64,000 nt of DNA, from NCBI GenBank assembly GCA_964567435.1, contig CAZMMQ010000012.1, forward strand, positions 1 through 64,000, read 5' to 3'. The notes beneath the pieces are model-generated. The model worked only from the letters and a program-made list of their open reading frames with translations. It searched no databases and had not been told where the DNA came from. This document shows positions 46,980-56,395 of this stretch, piece after piece. Every line of letters starts with the position of its first letter. Within the stretch, counting starts at the first letter, position 1. This DNA comes from RFSX01 sp964567435. Its GTDB lineage: Bacteria; Bacteroidota; Bacteroidia; Chitinophagales; Saprospiraceae. The position numbers and the translations under genes are program-made.

Positions 46980-48980
46980 ATGGCCTCTAAAAAGAAGAAA
47001 AAGCAAGCACTAAAAGAAAAAAAGCTCTCTCCACAAAAAGCTAGAAAGCTTCAGCAAAAGGAAGCGCTGAAGTCTGGCAAAAGCAAACCAAAGAGAGACC
47101 TAAAAACCTATGCTGCGCTGATATGCATTCTGATCTTTGTAGCCATTTCCTTCCTCCCCTCTCTTGACAATCTCTATGTCAACTGGGATGATGACCGCAA
47201 TTTCTACGAGAACGAACTTGTCACAACTGTGAATAAGACCACCTTCTGGTCTAATACTGCAGAAATATTCAAATCCGATGTTATCGGAAACTATAATCCA
47301 TTGACTATCTGGACTTTTGCCTTAGAAGAAAGAATGGTCTCTGCTAAGAAAAGACCTTATGTCAGACACCTCAATAATATCCTTTTGCATGTGCTCTGTG
47401 TCATGTTTGTATTTTGGATTGGGATTAGACTAAAGCTTGGCATATGGGGAGCCGCATTTCTAGCGCTTCTTTTTGGTGTACATCCAATGAGGGTAGAATC
47501 GGTTGCATGGGTTACAGAACGTAAAGATGTGCTCTTTGGAGTTTTTTATTTGGGAGCTTTGTTCCAATACATTAAGGGCAAGCAACAAGGATTCAGTATC
47601 GGAAGACATGTACTGATAATGACGCTGTTTGTGCTATCCTTGCTATCCAAAATCCAAGCTGTATTCTTACCTATTTCTATGGTATTGGTGGATTACTATT
47701 TGTCTAAGGATAGTAAAATCACTATCAAAAGCATCATGTCGAAATGGCCTTACTTCATAGGTTCTTTGATTATTGGTATCGTCAATATTATGACCTTAAA
47801 AGCACAAGGATCTATCGAAGAGCAGGCATATTCTGGTATTTCTAGGCTATTCATCGGATCATATTCATTGGGAGTCTACTATATCAAAGCCTTAATTCCT
47901 TATAGACTTTCTCCTTTATATCCGTATCCAGCTTCTTTGAGTCCCATATTCTATGCCTCTATATTGACATTTATACTAACAGTAGCAGGGCTATTTTATG
48001 CCTATTCTAAGAAGTTTAAAATATGGTTCTTTGGTATTGCCTTCTTTATGGCAAATGTGTTCATGCTATTGCAGATACTTGGAGCAGGACAAGGCTTTAT
48101 CGCAGATCGATTTACGTACATAGCATACATAGGCCTATTTTTTATTATGGCCTACTACCTGAGCGAATTACTTTCCAAAAAACCTCAACTTAAGATGGGT
48201 GCTTTGATTGGTGCTGGTGCTCTTATTCTAGGTTTTGCATTTATGACTTTTCAACAAAATAAGGTTTGGAAAGATAGCGGAACTTTATGGACTCATGTTC
48301 TTAAGTACTATAAGAAATCTACTTTACCATGGGGTAACAGAGCCAACTTTTATAGAGATGCCGGACAGACCCAACTTGCTCTGAGAGATTATGCAGAACG
48401 GATCAGACTAAAATCTGATGACCCTGAACCATATAATTCTGTAGCCAGGCTTTATTTTAATTTTAATAATAAAGACTCATTGCTAAAGGCACTATACAAC
48501 TACAATAAAGCCATAGAGTTGAAGCCAACAGATGTGGAATTTGTGGTCAATAGAGGAGCGACCTATGCTAAGCTTGGAGATTTTCAAAACTCAATAGCTA
48601 ATCTCAATCAAGCTGAACAGATTGATCCCAGCTTTGCTAATATCTATCTCAACAGATCTGTTATCTATAATCAGACTGGAGATTATGCCAATGCCTTAAA
48701 GGATATTGACAAGTATCTAAATCTCAAGCCCAACTTTCCTGATATGTGGTATGAAAAGGCAAGACTACACAATTTCAGATCGGAACTTCCTCAGGCCATG
48801 GATGCTATAAATAGAGCCATAGGAATGAATGGTAGGAAAGGCGTTTACTATTTTGAGCGATCAAAGGTATTCTTTAAACAAAAAAATATAGCCGCGGCAA
48901 AGCAAGATTTAGCAACTAGTGAAAGCCTAGGTCACAACGGTGATGCAGAGACAACTGCTATTATTCGTTCTGCACAGTAG
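46980..48980 (+). CDS. TMTC-like membrane protein with TPR domain
   Basis: 666 aa. A very Lys-rich cytoplasmic N-terminus (MASKKKKKQALKEKK) precedes about ten transmembrane helices (~45-440). The first loop has VNWDDDRNFYEN (acidic motif) and the hallmark FGVHPMRVESVAWVTERKDVLFG follows near 162. TPR units fill residues ~450-660 (AIELKPTDVEFVVNRGATYAKLGDFQNSIANL). This layout is that of the TMTC/O-mannosyltransferase-like family (GT-C fold) in bacteria. It may glycosylate or modify secreted proteins; the substrate is unknown. Convergent with the second BNR gene (5 bp between ends). Confidence 0.85.
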   Translation: MASKKKKKQALKEKKLSPQKARKLQQKEALKSGKSKPKRDLKTYAALICILIFVAISFLPSLDNLYVNWDDDRNFYENELVTTVNKTTFWSNTAEIFKSDVIGNYNPLTIWTFALEERMVSAKKRPYVRHLNNILLHVLCVMFVFWIGIRLKLGIWGAAFLALLFGVHPMRVESVAWVTERKDVLFGVFYLGALFQYIKGKQQGFSIGRHVLIMTLFVLSLLSKIQAVFLPISMVLVDYYLSKDSKITIKSIMSKWPYFIGSLIIGIVNIMTLKAQGSIEEQAYSGISRLFIGSYSLGVYYIKALIPYRLSPLYPYPASLSPIFYASILTFILTVAGLFYAYSKKFKIWFFGIAFFMANVFMLLQILGAGQGFIADRFTYIAYIGLFFIMAYYLSELLSKKPQLKMGALIGAGALILGFAFMTFQQNKVWKDSGTLWTHVLKYYKKSTLPWGNRANFYRDAGQTQLALRDYAERIRLKSDDPEPYNSVARLYFNFNNKDSLLKALYNYNKAIELKPTDVEFVVNRGATYAKLGDFQNSIANLNQAEQIDPSFANIYLNRSVIYNQTGDYANALKDIDKYLNLKPNFPDMWYEKARLHNFRSELPQAMDAINRAIGMNGRKGVYYFERSKVFFKQKNIAAAKQDLATSESLGHNGDAETTAIIRSAQ

Positions 48981-48985
48981 CCTTG

Positions 48986-51900
48986 CTAGACAACAGAGAA
49001 GGTCCGATTCCAGTTAATCGAATCAGATTCTATATAGATGACATATTGTCCTCGGTTGAGTTGATTTAAGACATAACCTAGACTTACAGCACTCTTTGAA
49101 TACACCACTGTCTCTGTCCTTCCGCTTAGGTCATTGACGACTTTAACGTGAATGAGTTCACCTTTTTTCATTCGCTTATAGATCTCTCCTTCCATGACGA
49201 CCATCTCTCTTTTGATATTTGTATTCAGCGGGATGACACCATTGAAACATGGTTCTATAATCGCATCAAACTCAACACCATTTCCAATTTCGAAACCAGG
49301 AAGTAACTCTATCGTGTTCCCTGCTGTAAATAATCTAGACGATACGCCACTAACTTCAGCAGCAGAAAACAAAGTGTGTCCAGCATGATAGCTTTCATCA
49401 ATGGCTGCCTGGACAAACAAAAATTCACCATCACATTCCAGACACAGTTCGTCTATCACTCCGTCACAGTTATTGTCTATGCCATCACAAAGTTCTACTG
49501 CCCCAGGATAAATGCCCGAATCGTTGTCTACACAATCTCCGTTATCCTCAACAAAACCCGATGGGGGACTACAGGCGGTTACCTCTACAGTGGGATTGCC
49601 AAATCCATCGCCATCACCATCATGATACCAACTAACTTCTGAATTGATATTAGGATTAGTATCGTCACAATCACCTCCAGACGATATGTATCCAACAGGT
49701 GCAGAACAGAAAGTTTGTGCTGAACTTTCATCTCCAAATCCATCTCCATCCAAATCTGCATAGACCTGAGTATCGTCTAACAGATTCGATTGCCATAATC
49801 CTCTACCATAACTGGCCGCATACAACTCACATCCATTTATATCTAATTCTGTTACCAAAACCGTAGGCAAATTACTGCTAACAGATTCCCAGTCAGTGTA
49901 CACGTTACTTCTATAATAAATCCCTGTGCCCATTGTCACATACAATCCATTCTGGGGACCACCCTCATATAATATGGACTCTGCTCCAATATCAGGAAGA
50001 CCAGGCATCAAATCAGTCCAAGTCTGTCCACCATTAATACTTTGCACGACCCGTTTATCTGTACCTGACAGGGTCATAGCTATCCAATTCATGTCGTGAG
50101 GATGCAGCGTGATATAATTGATATTAGAGAATCCAAAATTAGGCGTAATGTCTTCCCAGGTGTTACCGCCATTAGTGGTTTTGTATAACTGCTGTTCAAA
50201 TGCAGCCAGTATAAAATTATTGTCAATCTGAGAAATTGCGATTTCCTGCAATAAGGTATCTCCTGGATTGCTCGTGTTAAAATTGGAAATTAGTTCCCAC
50301 GAGGCTATGGCATTAGAGGACTTATAGAGCTGTGTCTTCCCTTGATAGATAGTAGAATGATCCATAGGATCTGCCATAAGCGGCGTCACCCAGTCTCCAA
50401 ATCCAGGCGTCTGGGACAATCCACCATCTAAGGTAATACCACCATCTGACGTTCGATATAAGGTGCCATATTGCACTGAGGCGTATATAGTATCCTTATC
50501 ATCAATATCTATGAGGGGTTCCATTCCATCTGCCCCTACAAAGTTTAACCACCCTTCTGCGGTTGTATACCTGCCTGTACCATTGTCCTGGCTTCCCCCT
50601 GCAATCACGCTTCCATCTTCACTTATATCTATTCTGTAGAATTGCCTAATACCTAATCCAGTAGATTTATCTTCAAAACTTGTCGCACTGTCATCTGAGG
50701 TAAAAAGTCCTCCATCAGTTGCAAAATATATTCGCCCTGGCATATAGACAATTTGATCTACATCTGCGTGTATAAATGGTAAGGGATCGTTATGCAGCCA
50801 ATGTGAAGTTTGCTCCCATGTTACTGCTCCATCAAAAGATCGGAATGTCATTATACCCCCTAAATGGACCTCATCTTTATCATTAGGATTGACAGCAATT
50901 GCCATATCTCTTGGTGCCTGACCTCCTGGAAAGTTAAGATCATAGCCTAAGATGTTATTGTTATTTGCATCGTTGGACGACATCATCGTAAAACTTGCCC
51001 CATTATCCTGTGATCGATATACCGAACCAAATCCGCCATTATTAGCTTCTAAAGCGTACAAATAATCTGGATCGTCTTCTGTGACAGCAATCATAATTGG
51101 ATTATGGTAGGTATGCGACTGCCAATCTCCAGATAACTCAGTCCATGACCAACCTTGATCTGATGAGTGAAAGATAGCACCAAGTCCAGAGGCGTAGACA
51201 TGATTTCCATCCAGCGGTCTAAACTCTATGTCATACATCGTTTGATTATGAACCAGTGATACTATCCAACTTTCTCCAGCATCAAAGGAGTGAAATATAT
51301 TTCCTCCTAGGTTTATCGCTAAACAGACACTTGGGTTGGTTGGTGAAATTTCTATATCAATTATTTGAGTATTCGGAAAGATTCCAGTGGTCTCATACCA
51401 AGACAGACCAGCATCTGTGGATTTCATCAAGCCACCTCCTTGCGTCCCCGCAAAATAAATATCAGAGTTATATGGACTTATAGCCAGTGAATAAATCTGC
51501 AGAATTAATTGGTCATCAAATATGGGTGTCCAGCTAAGGCCTCCATCTACAGACTTCCATATTCCTCCAGAAGGAGATCCCACAAGAATGTGATTGGAAT
51601 TACTCTCATCTATAGCCACTGAGGTGATACGACCGATATGAGATGACCAGCCATGTGTGATCTGAGTCTCCATTGGCCCTAATTCGACCCAACTATTCTG
51701 AGGAGAAGAGCGACGTTCTTGTGATATTCTCTTATCCTTCCACTTCAAATGAGACTGGTAGACTCTCGCGTTATTAATTAAGCTGCCACGTTCGTCCAAG
51801 CATCTTTTCATACGATATTCCCATCGCTTAAATGCCTTATAACCAGTATGTTGTCCCCTTCCATGAATGTCAAAATAAGCTTCCGCGTCTCTGACTATCT

Positions 51901-52003
51901 CTTCAAAGGTCATTGTTGTATCCATTGTCATATCCGTATAGATTTGACTTTGTACATCACTAGTCATAATAATGACTCCCATTATTAACAATAGCTCCTT
52001 CAT
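48986..52003 (-). CDS. BNR/VPS10-like propeller protein with MopE repeats
   Basis: 1005-aa secreted paralogue of the protein at 41317. Shared stretches include DTT(L/M)TF(Q/E)(Q/E)IV near 25 and SSH(L/I)GR(V/I)(S/T)S near 120, followed by GSP(S/T)GGIW(R/K). Signal peptide at the N-terminus (ends VQS). BNR blades fill ~100-740, then about two MopE-type units (CDDTNPNINSEVSWYHDGDGDGFGNP, CVDNDSGIYPGAVELCDGIDNNC). A coat-hanger-type module (FTAGNTIELLPGFEIGNGVEF) and a C-terminal strand region (GQYVIYIESDSINWNRTFSVV) resemble a T9SS-like tail. It has fewer MopE units than its partner. Confidence 0.87.
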   Translation of the reverse strand: MKELLLIMGVIIMTSDVQSQIYTDMTMDTTMTFEEIVRDAEAYFDIHGRGQHTGYKAFKRWEYRMKRCLDERGSLINNARVYQSHLKWKDKRISQERRSSPQNSWVELGPMETQITHGWSSHIGRITSVAIDESNSNHILVGSPSGGIWKSVDGGLSWTPIFDDQLILQIYSLAISPYNSDIYFAGTQGGGLMKSTDAGLSWYETTGIFPNTQIIDIEISPTNPSVCLAINLGGNIFHSFDAGESWIVSLVHNQTMYDIEFRPLDGNHVYASGLGAIFHSSDQGWSWTELSGDWQSHTYHNPIMIAVTEDDPDYLYALEANNGGFGSVYRSQDNGASFTMMSSNDANNNNILGYDLNFPGGQAPRDMAIAVNPNDKDEVHLGGIMTFRSFDGAVTWEQTSHWLHNDPLPFIHADVDQIVYMPGRIYFATDGGLFTSDDSATSFEDKSTGLGIRQFYRIDISEDGSVIAGGSQDNGTGRYTTAEGWLNFVGADGMEPLIDIDDKDTIYASVQYGTLYRTSDGGITLDGGLSQTPGFGDWVTPLMADPMDHSTIYQGKTQLYKSSNAIASWELISNFNTSNPGDTLLQEIAISQIDNNFILAAFEQQLYKTTNGGNTWEDITPNFGFSNINYITLHPHDMNWIAMTLSGTDKRVVQSINGGQTWTDLMPGLPDIGAESILYEGGPQNGLYVTMGTGIYYRSNVYTDWESVSSNLPTVLVTELDINGCELYAASYGRGLWQSNLLDDTQVYADLDGDGFGDESSAQTFCSAPVGYISSGGDCDDTNPNINSEVSWYHDGDGDGFGNPTVEVTACSPPSGFVEDNGDCVDNDSGIYPGAVELCDGIDNNCDGVIDELCLECDGEFLFVQAAIDESYHAGHTLFSAAEVSGVSSRLFTAGNTIELLPGFEIGNGVEFDAIIEPCFNGVIPLNTNIKREMVVMEGEIYKRMKKGELIHVKVVNDLSGRTETVVYSKSAVSLGYVLNQLNRGQYVIYIESDSINWNRTFSVV

Positions 52004-52411
52004 CTAATTAGAGAACTTTGGGGTTGCAAAGCGGATAATTACAATAAAATCAATCCAATATACATTATAAATAATCATAATATCAAGGTTTGAAATCGGA
52101 CACATCCACTGTATCACCTAGATAGGAACTTTTGAATATGTTAAACTCAGTATTTTAACTTTTTCTGGTAGTGATAAGAGTTGGTGAGATCTATTAGGAG
52201 GAATAATTATCAAAAAAAGTTGGACCCATACTATCCTAATCCCAGAAGAGCATAACTATTAGTCAATTACTTAGAATTAAGAGCTATCTGCACACGGTTG
52301 ACGTGTAAGGAATAAGTATATGCCTCTTTTGCTGTCGAATTATAAACCTTGAAATCTCTTTTTACTAGATGCAGAATTAAGGCGTCTATACTTCGCTCTA
52401 TATGAAAAATA
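52004..52411. other. gene-free stretch
   Basis: 408 bp between the second BNR gene and the thioredoxin gene. A 60-codon minus-strand frame (52267-52449) overlaps the trx 3' end and shows no domain; I treat it as chance. The region must hold the BNR promoter; a CGCTTTGC on the minus strand near 52027-52034 is only a weak -7 candidate. Confidence 0.5.
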
Positions 52412-52795
52412 CTATTCCTCTTCAGAGATAGCCATATCATGATCACCACGAATATATTCGTCGAGAATCTCTTCCAGATTAGGTTTCGGTATTAATCCTT
52501 GAAATCTTTCCCTCATTGCACCTTGATGTATAATGATTATAGTAGGGATGGATTTGATTTTGAAATAAGCACTTAGTTGAGGATTTACTTCAGTGTTGAC
52601 CTTGGCGACAAGTGCTTTGTTTTGATATGCTTCAGATAATTCATCGATGATTGGACCCAGCACTTTGCAAGGACCACACCAGTGAGCATAGAAATCTAAG
52701 AGAACAGGCACTTTAGAAGTGGACACAACCTCATTGAAATTGTCATCGGTTATCTGTGGAGTTAGGTATTTTGGTTTCTTTTTTTTCCAGAACAT
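52412..52795 (-). CDS. thioredoxin family protein
   Basis: 127-aa cytosolic thioredoxin with active site HWCGPCK near 36-42, the cis-Pro segment KSIPTIIIIHQG near 84 and the usual LLDFYAHW strand. A Lys-rich N-terminus (MFWKKKKPKYL) is not a signal peptide. It is the last gene of the recN-fabI-trx unit, starting 3 bp after the fabI stop. It may serve thiol repair; MsrA is elsewhere in this window. Confidence 0.93.
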   Translation of the reverse strand: MFWKKKKPKYLTPQITDDNFNEVVSTSKVPVLLDFYAHWCGPCKVLGPIIDELSEAYQNKALVAKVNTEVNPQLSAYFKIKSIPTIIIIHQGAMRERFQGLIPKPNLEEILDEYIRGDHDMAISEEE

Positions 52796-52798
52796 AAC

Positions 52799-53602
52799 TT
52801 AAGCTTCAAGTATTTCTGGTGCCATACCCATATTTGAGAAACCTCCATCATGATATAGATTTTGCATAGTCACATATTTTGTATAGTCCGAGAAAAGCAT
52901 GATACAATAATCAGCGCAAGCCTCTGCACTGGCATTGCCAAGAGGTGACATTTTATCAGCGTATGAGAAGAATTCCTGGAATCCTTTCACACCCTTTCCT
53001 GCTGTTGTCATTGTTGGTGATTGACTAACCGTGTTGACTCTGACTTTATTCTTCTTTGCCCAATGATATCCAAAGCTACGGGCAAAGGATTCTAGCAGTG
53101 CTTTAGACTCTGCCATTTCATTATAATCTGGAAAAGTACGCTGAGCAGCTATATAAGATAAGCCAATGATACTCCCCCACTCGTTAATAGCATCTTTTTT
53201 ATATGCGGATTGCATCATCTTATGGAAAGAGATAGCAGAGATATCAAAAGTCTTTTGCATCCAATCGTACTTTATATCGGTATAATCTCTCTTCTTTCTA
53301 ACATTTAGTGACATGCCTATTGAATGTAATACAAAGTCCATCTTTCCTCCAAATCGCTCTAGACTCTGGTCGAATAAGTTGTTTATGTCTTCTGTATTAG
53401 TAGCATCTGCTGCAATCACTACACTGGATGTTTTTTCGGCTAATTCGCTAATGGCTCCTAACCTCAAAGCTACAGGGGCATTTGTTAATATAATCTCAGC
53501 ACCTTCAGCATGGGCTTTCTCTGCTATCTTCCATGCTATAGATTCACTATCAAGTGCACCTGATATAATTCCTTTCTTACCTTTCAATAAATTACCTGAC
53601 AT
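52799..53602 (-). CDS. fabI: enoyl-[acyl-carrier-protein] reductase FabI
   Basis: NADH-dependent enoyl-ACP reductase that completes each round of fatty-acid elongation. 267 aa, SDR fold. N-terminal GIISGALDSESIAWKIA is the FabI-type nucleotide site (in place of the TGxxxGxG motif), then LHSIG near 92, the catalytic pair in FPDYNEMAESKALLE near 160-167, and the substrate-loop region NTVSQSPTMTTAGKGVKGF. It starts 44 bp after recN. Confidence 0.95.
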   Translation of the reverse strand: MSGNLLKGKKGIISGALDSESIAWKIAEKAHAEGAEIILTNAPVALRLGAISELAEKTSSVVIAADATNTEDINNLFDQSLERFGGKMDFVLHSIGMSLNVRKKRDYTDIKYDWMQKTFDISAISFHKMMQSAYKKDAINEWGSIIGLSYIAAQRTFPDYNEMAESKALLESFARSFGYHWAKKNKVRVNTVSQSPTMTTAGKGVKGFQEFFSYADKMSPLGNASAEACADYCIMLFSDYTKYVTMQNLYHDGGFSNMGMAPEILEA

Positions 53603-53646
53603 TGGGTTTGCGTTTTGTTACTTGGGGGATAAAGATAGTTTTTCAA

Positions 53647-55311
53647 CTATAATTGTCGAGTTGTGATTAAATCTTTTGCGTTATCCAATGCAAAAGTACT
53701 AGGTGGATCACCACTAAGCATTTTAGCGATTTCTGTTATTCTCTCACTATCATCAAGCACGCTAACATGAGTCTCAGTCCTATTTCTATGCTCTTCTTTG
53801 TATACATGAAAATGTCTGACTGCTCTGGCCGCTATCTGAGGTGTATGTGTAATGCATATCATTTGATGGTCAGTTGCCAACTCCTTAAGAATAAGGGCCA
53901 TCTTACCTGCAATATCACCAGAAACCCCAGTATCTATTTCGTCAAATATCATAGTAGGCAAGGACATTGCCTTTGCGACTGTGGCTTTGATACTTAACAT
54001 GAGTCGTGAAGTCTCGCCACCAGATGCAACCTTCCTAATTTCTTGAAAGTCTGTTCCTTTATTGGCTTTGAAGAGGATAGAAATATCATCTCTCCCTGAG
54101 GACTTCAGTTCATCTAATAGCTGATGAGAAACCTTGATCTCGGCTGAGTCCATAGCTAGTGAATCTAATTTAGCATTGACAGTAGACTCTAGTTTCTTGA
54201 ATACTTTCTGACGCTTTTTTGTAAGCTGAGAGGCCAATTTTTCTAATTCTTGGACTATAGCGTCAATTTCTTTTTCTAATTCTTTGATACGGGCTTCTCT
54301 GCCATTGATATTTTCAAGCTTTTGTTCCAACTCTGTTTGGATAGCCATTAATTGTGAGACTGATTGGACGCTGTGTTTCTTTTCTAGGGTGTAGATCTCG
54401 TCCAATCGTGATCTGATTTCAGATAGTCGAGAAGGATTACTATCTACATTCTCAGCTATACTCTGTGATACATTGTAAAGATTGATTAGGTTTTCTTGTA
54501 GTGTTTCTAATAACTCATAGCCTTCAGATATCTGTGGATTGACCCCATTGAAAGTCGCCCATCGCTTGGATAAATCCAATAAGAGATCCTTGGTACTATC
54601 GTCACCTTCAGACAGTTTGAAAGTCGTCTCATGCATTAAAGCAGATATCACATCTGATTTTTCCAAAACTGTCGCTTCTGATTCCATGCTCTCTTTTTCA
54701 CCATCGACTAATCCAATTTTTAAAAATTCATTTAATTGGAATTGCATGAAGTCCACCTCTTTTAACTGGGCTGATTCAAGCTGCTTTTGATGGCCCAGTT
54801 CTTTGGACTTTTCACGATATTCTGTATACAAAAGTGTATACTTCTCAGTCAGCTTTTCATTGCTGGCTAAGGCGTCCACGAGCTTGAGATGGAAGTCCTT
54901 TTTTTGGATGTCAGTAATCTGAAATTGCTTATTGAGATCTATGAGCTCTGTACTGATACTTTGAAGCACATCAAGATTAGTCGGTGTATCATTAATAAAA
55001 GCTCTCGAACGACCACTAGGGACTATCTCTCTTCTAATAATGAGTTCTTCCTCCTGATCCAAATCATTGGCCTTCAAAATACCATTGATGCTTTTAGGAT
55101 AGTCAGAAAACGAGGCTTCTACAATACATTTATTACTCTTATCAAGCAGTACTTTACTGTCAGCACGTTGCCCCATTATGAGACCAAGAGCCCCAAGTAA
55201 TATAGACTTACCTGCACCTGTCTCACCAGTAATGATATTAAGTTGCTCATCGAATTCCAGGGTTACCTTGGCAATGATGGCATAATTTTCAACACTAATA
55301 GACTGAAGCAT
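53647..55311 (-). CDS. recN: DNA repair protein RecN
   Basis: SMC-like ATPase for double-strand break repair. 554 aa, the family length. Walker A GETGAGKS near 31, long coiled-coil arms (~150-385), the ABC-type signature ASGGETSRLML near 430, and Walker B MIFDEIDTGVSG near 460 with the following HTPQIAA. It starts 6 bp after the upstream lipoprotein gene. Confidence 0.96.
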   Translation of the reverse strand: MLQSISVENYAIIAKVTLEFDEQLNIITGETGAGKSILLGALGLIMGQRADSKVLLDKSNKCIVEASFSDYPKSINGILKANDLDQEEELIIRREIVPSGRSRAFINDTPTNLDVLQSISTELIDLNKQFQITDIQKKDFHLKLVDALASNEKLTEKYTLLYTEYREKSKELGHQKQLESAQLKEVDFMQFQLNEFLKIGLVDGEKESMESEATVLEKSDVISALMHETTFKLSEGDDSTKDLLLDLSKRWATFNGVNPQISEGYELLETLQENLINLYNVSQSIAENVDSNPSRLSEIRSRLDEIYTLEKKHSVQSVSQLMAIQTELEQKLENINGREARIKELEKEIDAIVQELEKLASQLTKKRQKVFKKLESTVNAKLDSLAMDSAEIKVSHQLLDELKSSGRDDISILFKANKGTDFQEIRKVASGGETSRLMLSIKATVAKAMSLPTMIFDEIDTGVSGDIAGKMALILKELATDHQMICITHTPQIAARAVRHFHVYKEEHRNRTETHVSVLDDSERITEIAKMLSGDPPSTFALDNAKDLITTRQL

Positions 55312-55317
55312 ATCTGC

Positions 55318-56142
55318 TTATTTCTTATTTAGAATTTTTTGAAAATTCTTCTCTACTACTTTTCCAATCTTGGTTGCCCATAATAGCTGTTCAGGCTCAG
55401 AAGAAGTAGGCAGATTAAAGGCAACCATAATAATGTGTCCGGATTTTAATCTCCACAAATATCTGGCTAGCTGATAATTGTAAGCACCATCTTCTCCCAT
55501 GTCTGGAAAATCTTTGTAACGGTATGTTACAGATTCATCTGGCAGTTTATCTCCTTGTTGTTTTTTGGAAGTTATATGATACTTTGCCCAATCTGGAAAC
55601 TCATCTGGATAAGAATTTCTTTGTACCTGTATGAGGATGCCGGCATTAGGTTCTCCTTGATATGGCCATTTAAAAAAGCATGATCTTGAATCTGACTTGT
55701 AGGGATTAGGCCCTGATCCATCCTTGACATAAATATCTCTGGCGGCAACTATCCCTAGCACTTCCGATACATATTCTTCTGTAACCAGATCACAAGCTGA
55801 AGGCAATGAGCCCGGTGGTATTTTGTCTGGTGTTCTTTTTGGAGCAGGTTGAGTGACCTTACTAGGCGCTTTAGTTATAGAATTATTACCAGATACAGAC
55901 TTTACGGGAGGCTTGCTTTTAGTTTGAGGAGAAATCTGTTTACCATTCATATTGACTTTCATATCTTCTGTAGGGCGCTTTGCCGGCTTTGTGGCGGCTA
56001 TAGTAGTAGTCGTCTTTCCAGGCGTCTCTGAAGATTGAGTAGTATCCTGACTGCCTTTTGTAGCCGTCCCACTATCGCTAATACAGGCAAGCATGGTCAA
56101 TGTGGTTACTAGTAAAAAAAATATGTATGTCTTATTATGCAT
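55318..56142 (-). CDS. lipoprotein with DUF3558-like domain
   Basis: 274 aa with lipobox TMLAC near residue 19. A long disordered Thr/Pro/Lys-rich linker covers ~22-110. A globular C-terminal domain (~112-274) starts SACDLVTEEYVSEVLG and contains SRSCFFKWPY, the two-Cys pattern typical of DUF3558-like lipoproteins. It is the first gene of the putative lipoprotein-recN-fabI-trx transcript. Confidence 0.75.
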   Translation of the reverse strand: MHNKTYIFFLLVTTLTMLACISDSGTATKGSQDTTQSSETPGKTTTTIAATKPAKRPTEDMKVNMNGKQISPQTKSKPPVKSVSGNNSITKAPSKVTQPAPKRTPDKIPPGSLPSACDLVTEEYVSEVLGIVAARDIYVKDGSGPNPYKSDSRSCFFKWPYQGEPNAGILIQVQRNSYPDEFPDWAKYHITSKKQQGDKLPDESVTYRYKDFPDMGEDGAYNYQLARYLWRLKSGHIIMVAFNLPTSSEPEQLLWATKIGKVVEKNFQKILNKK

Positions 56143-56395
56143 CAGGATGATGTTAATCGGATTTTAAATATTCTAATTCCAAGGCTACAAGGTACGAAAA
56201 TCGTTGTTTGACTAGGCTAATTTTAGTCCTTTGTCATTCAAAAAGGACGTTCTATAGTTAACACAAATATTAACGCTATTGCACGATTAGTGGGTATAAA
56301 TTAGTCTTTCGTAGATATAAGTAACATTTTTTGAATTAACTTGACACTATCAATTGTTACAGAATAGAATTACAAACGAATCAAAAAACTAAACC

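Noticed and set aside
52267..52449. 60-codon minus-strand frame
   Set aside because: Overlaps the 3' end of the thioredoxin gene and has no domain or signal.
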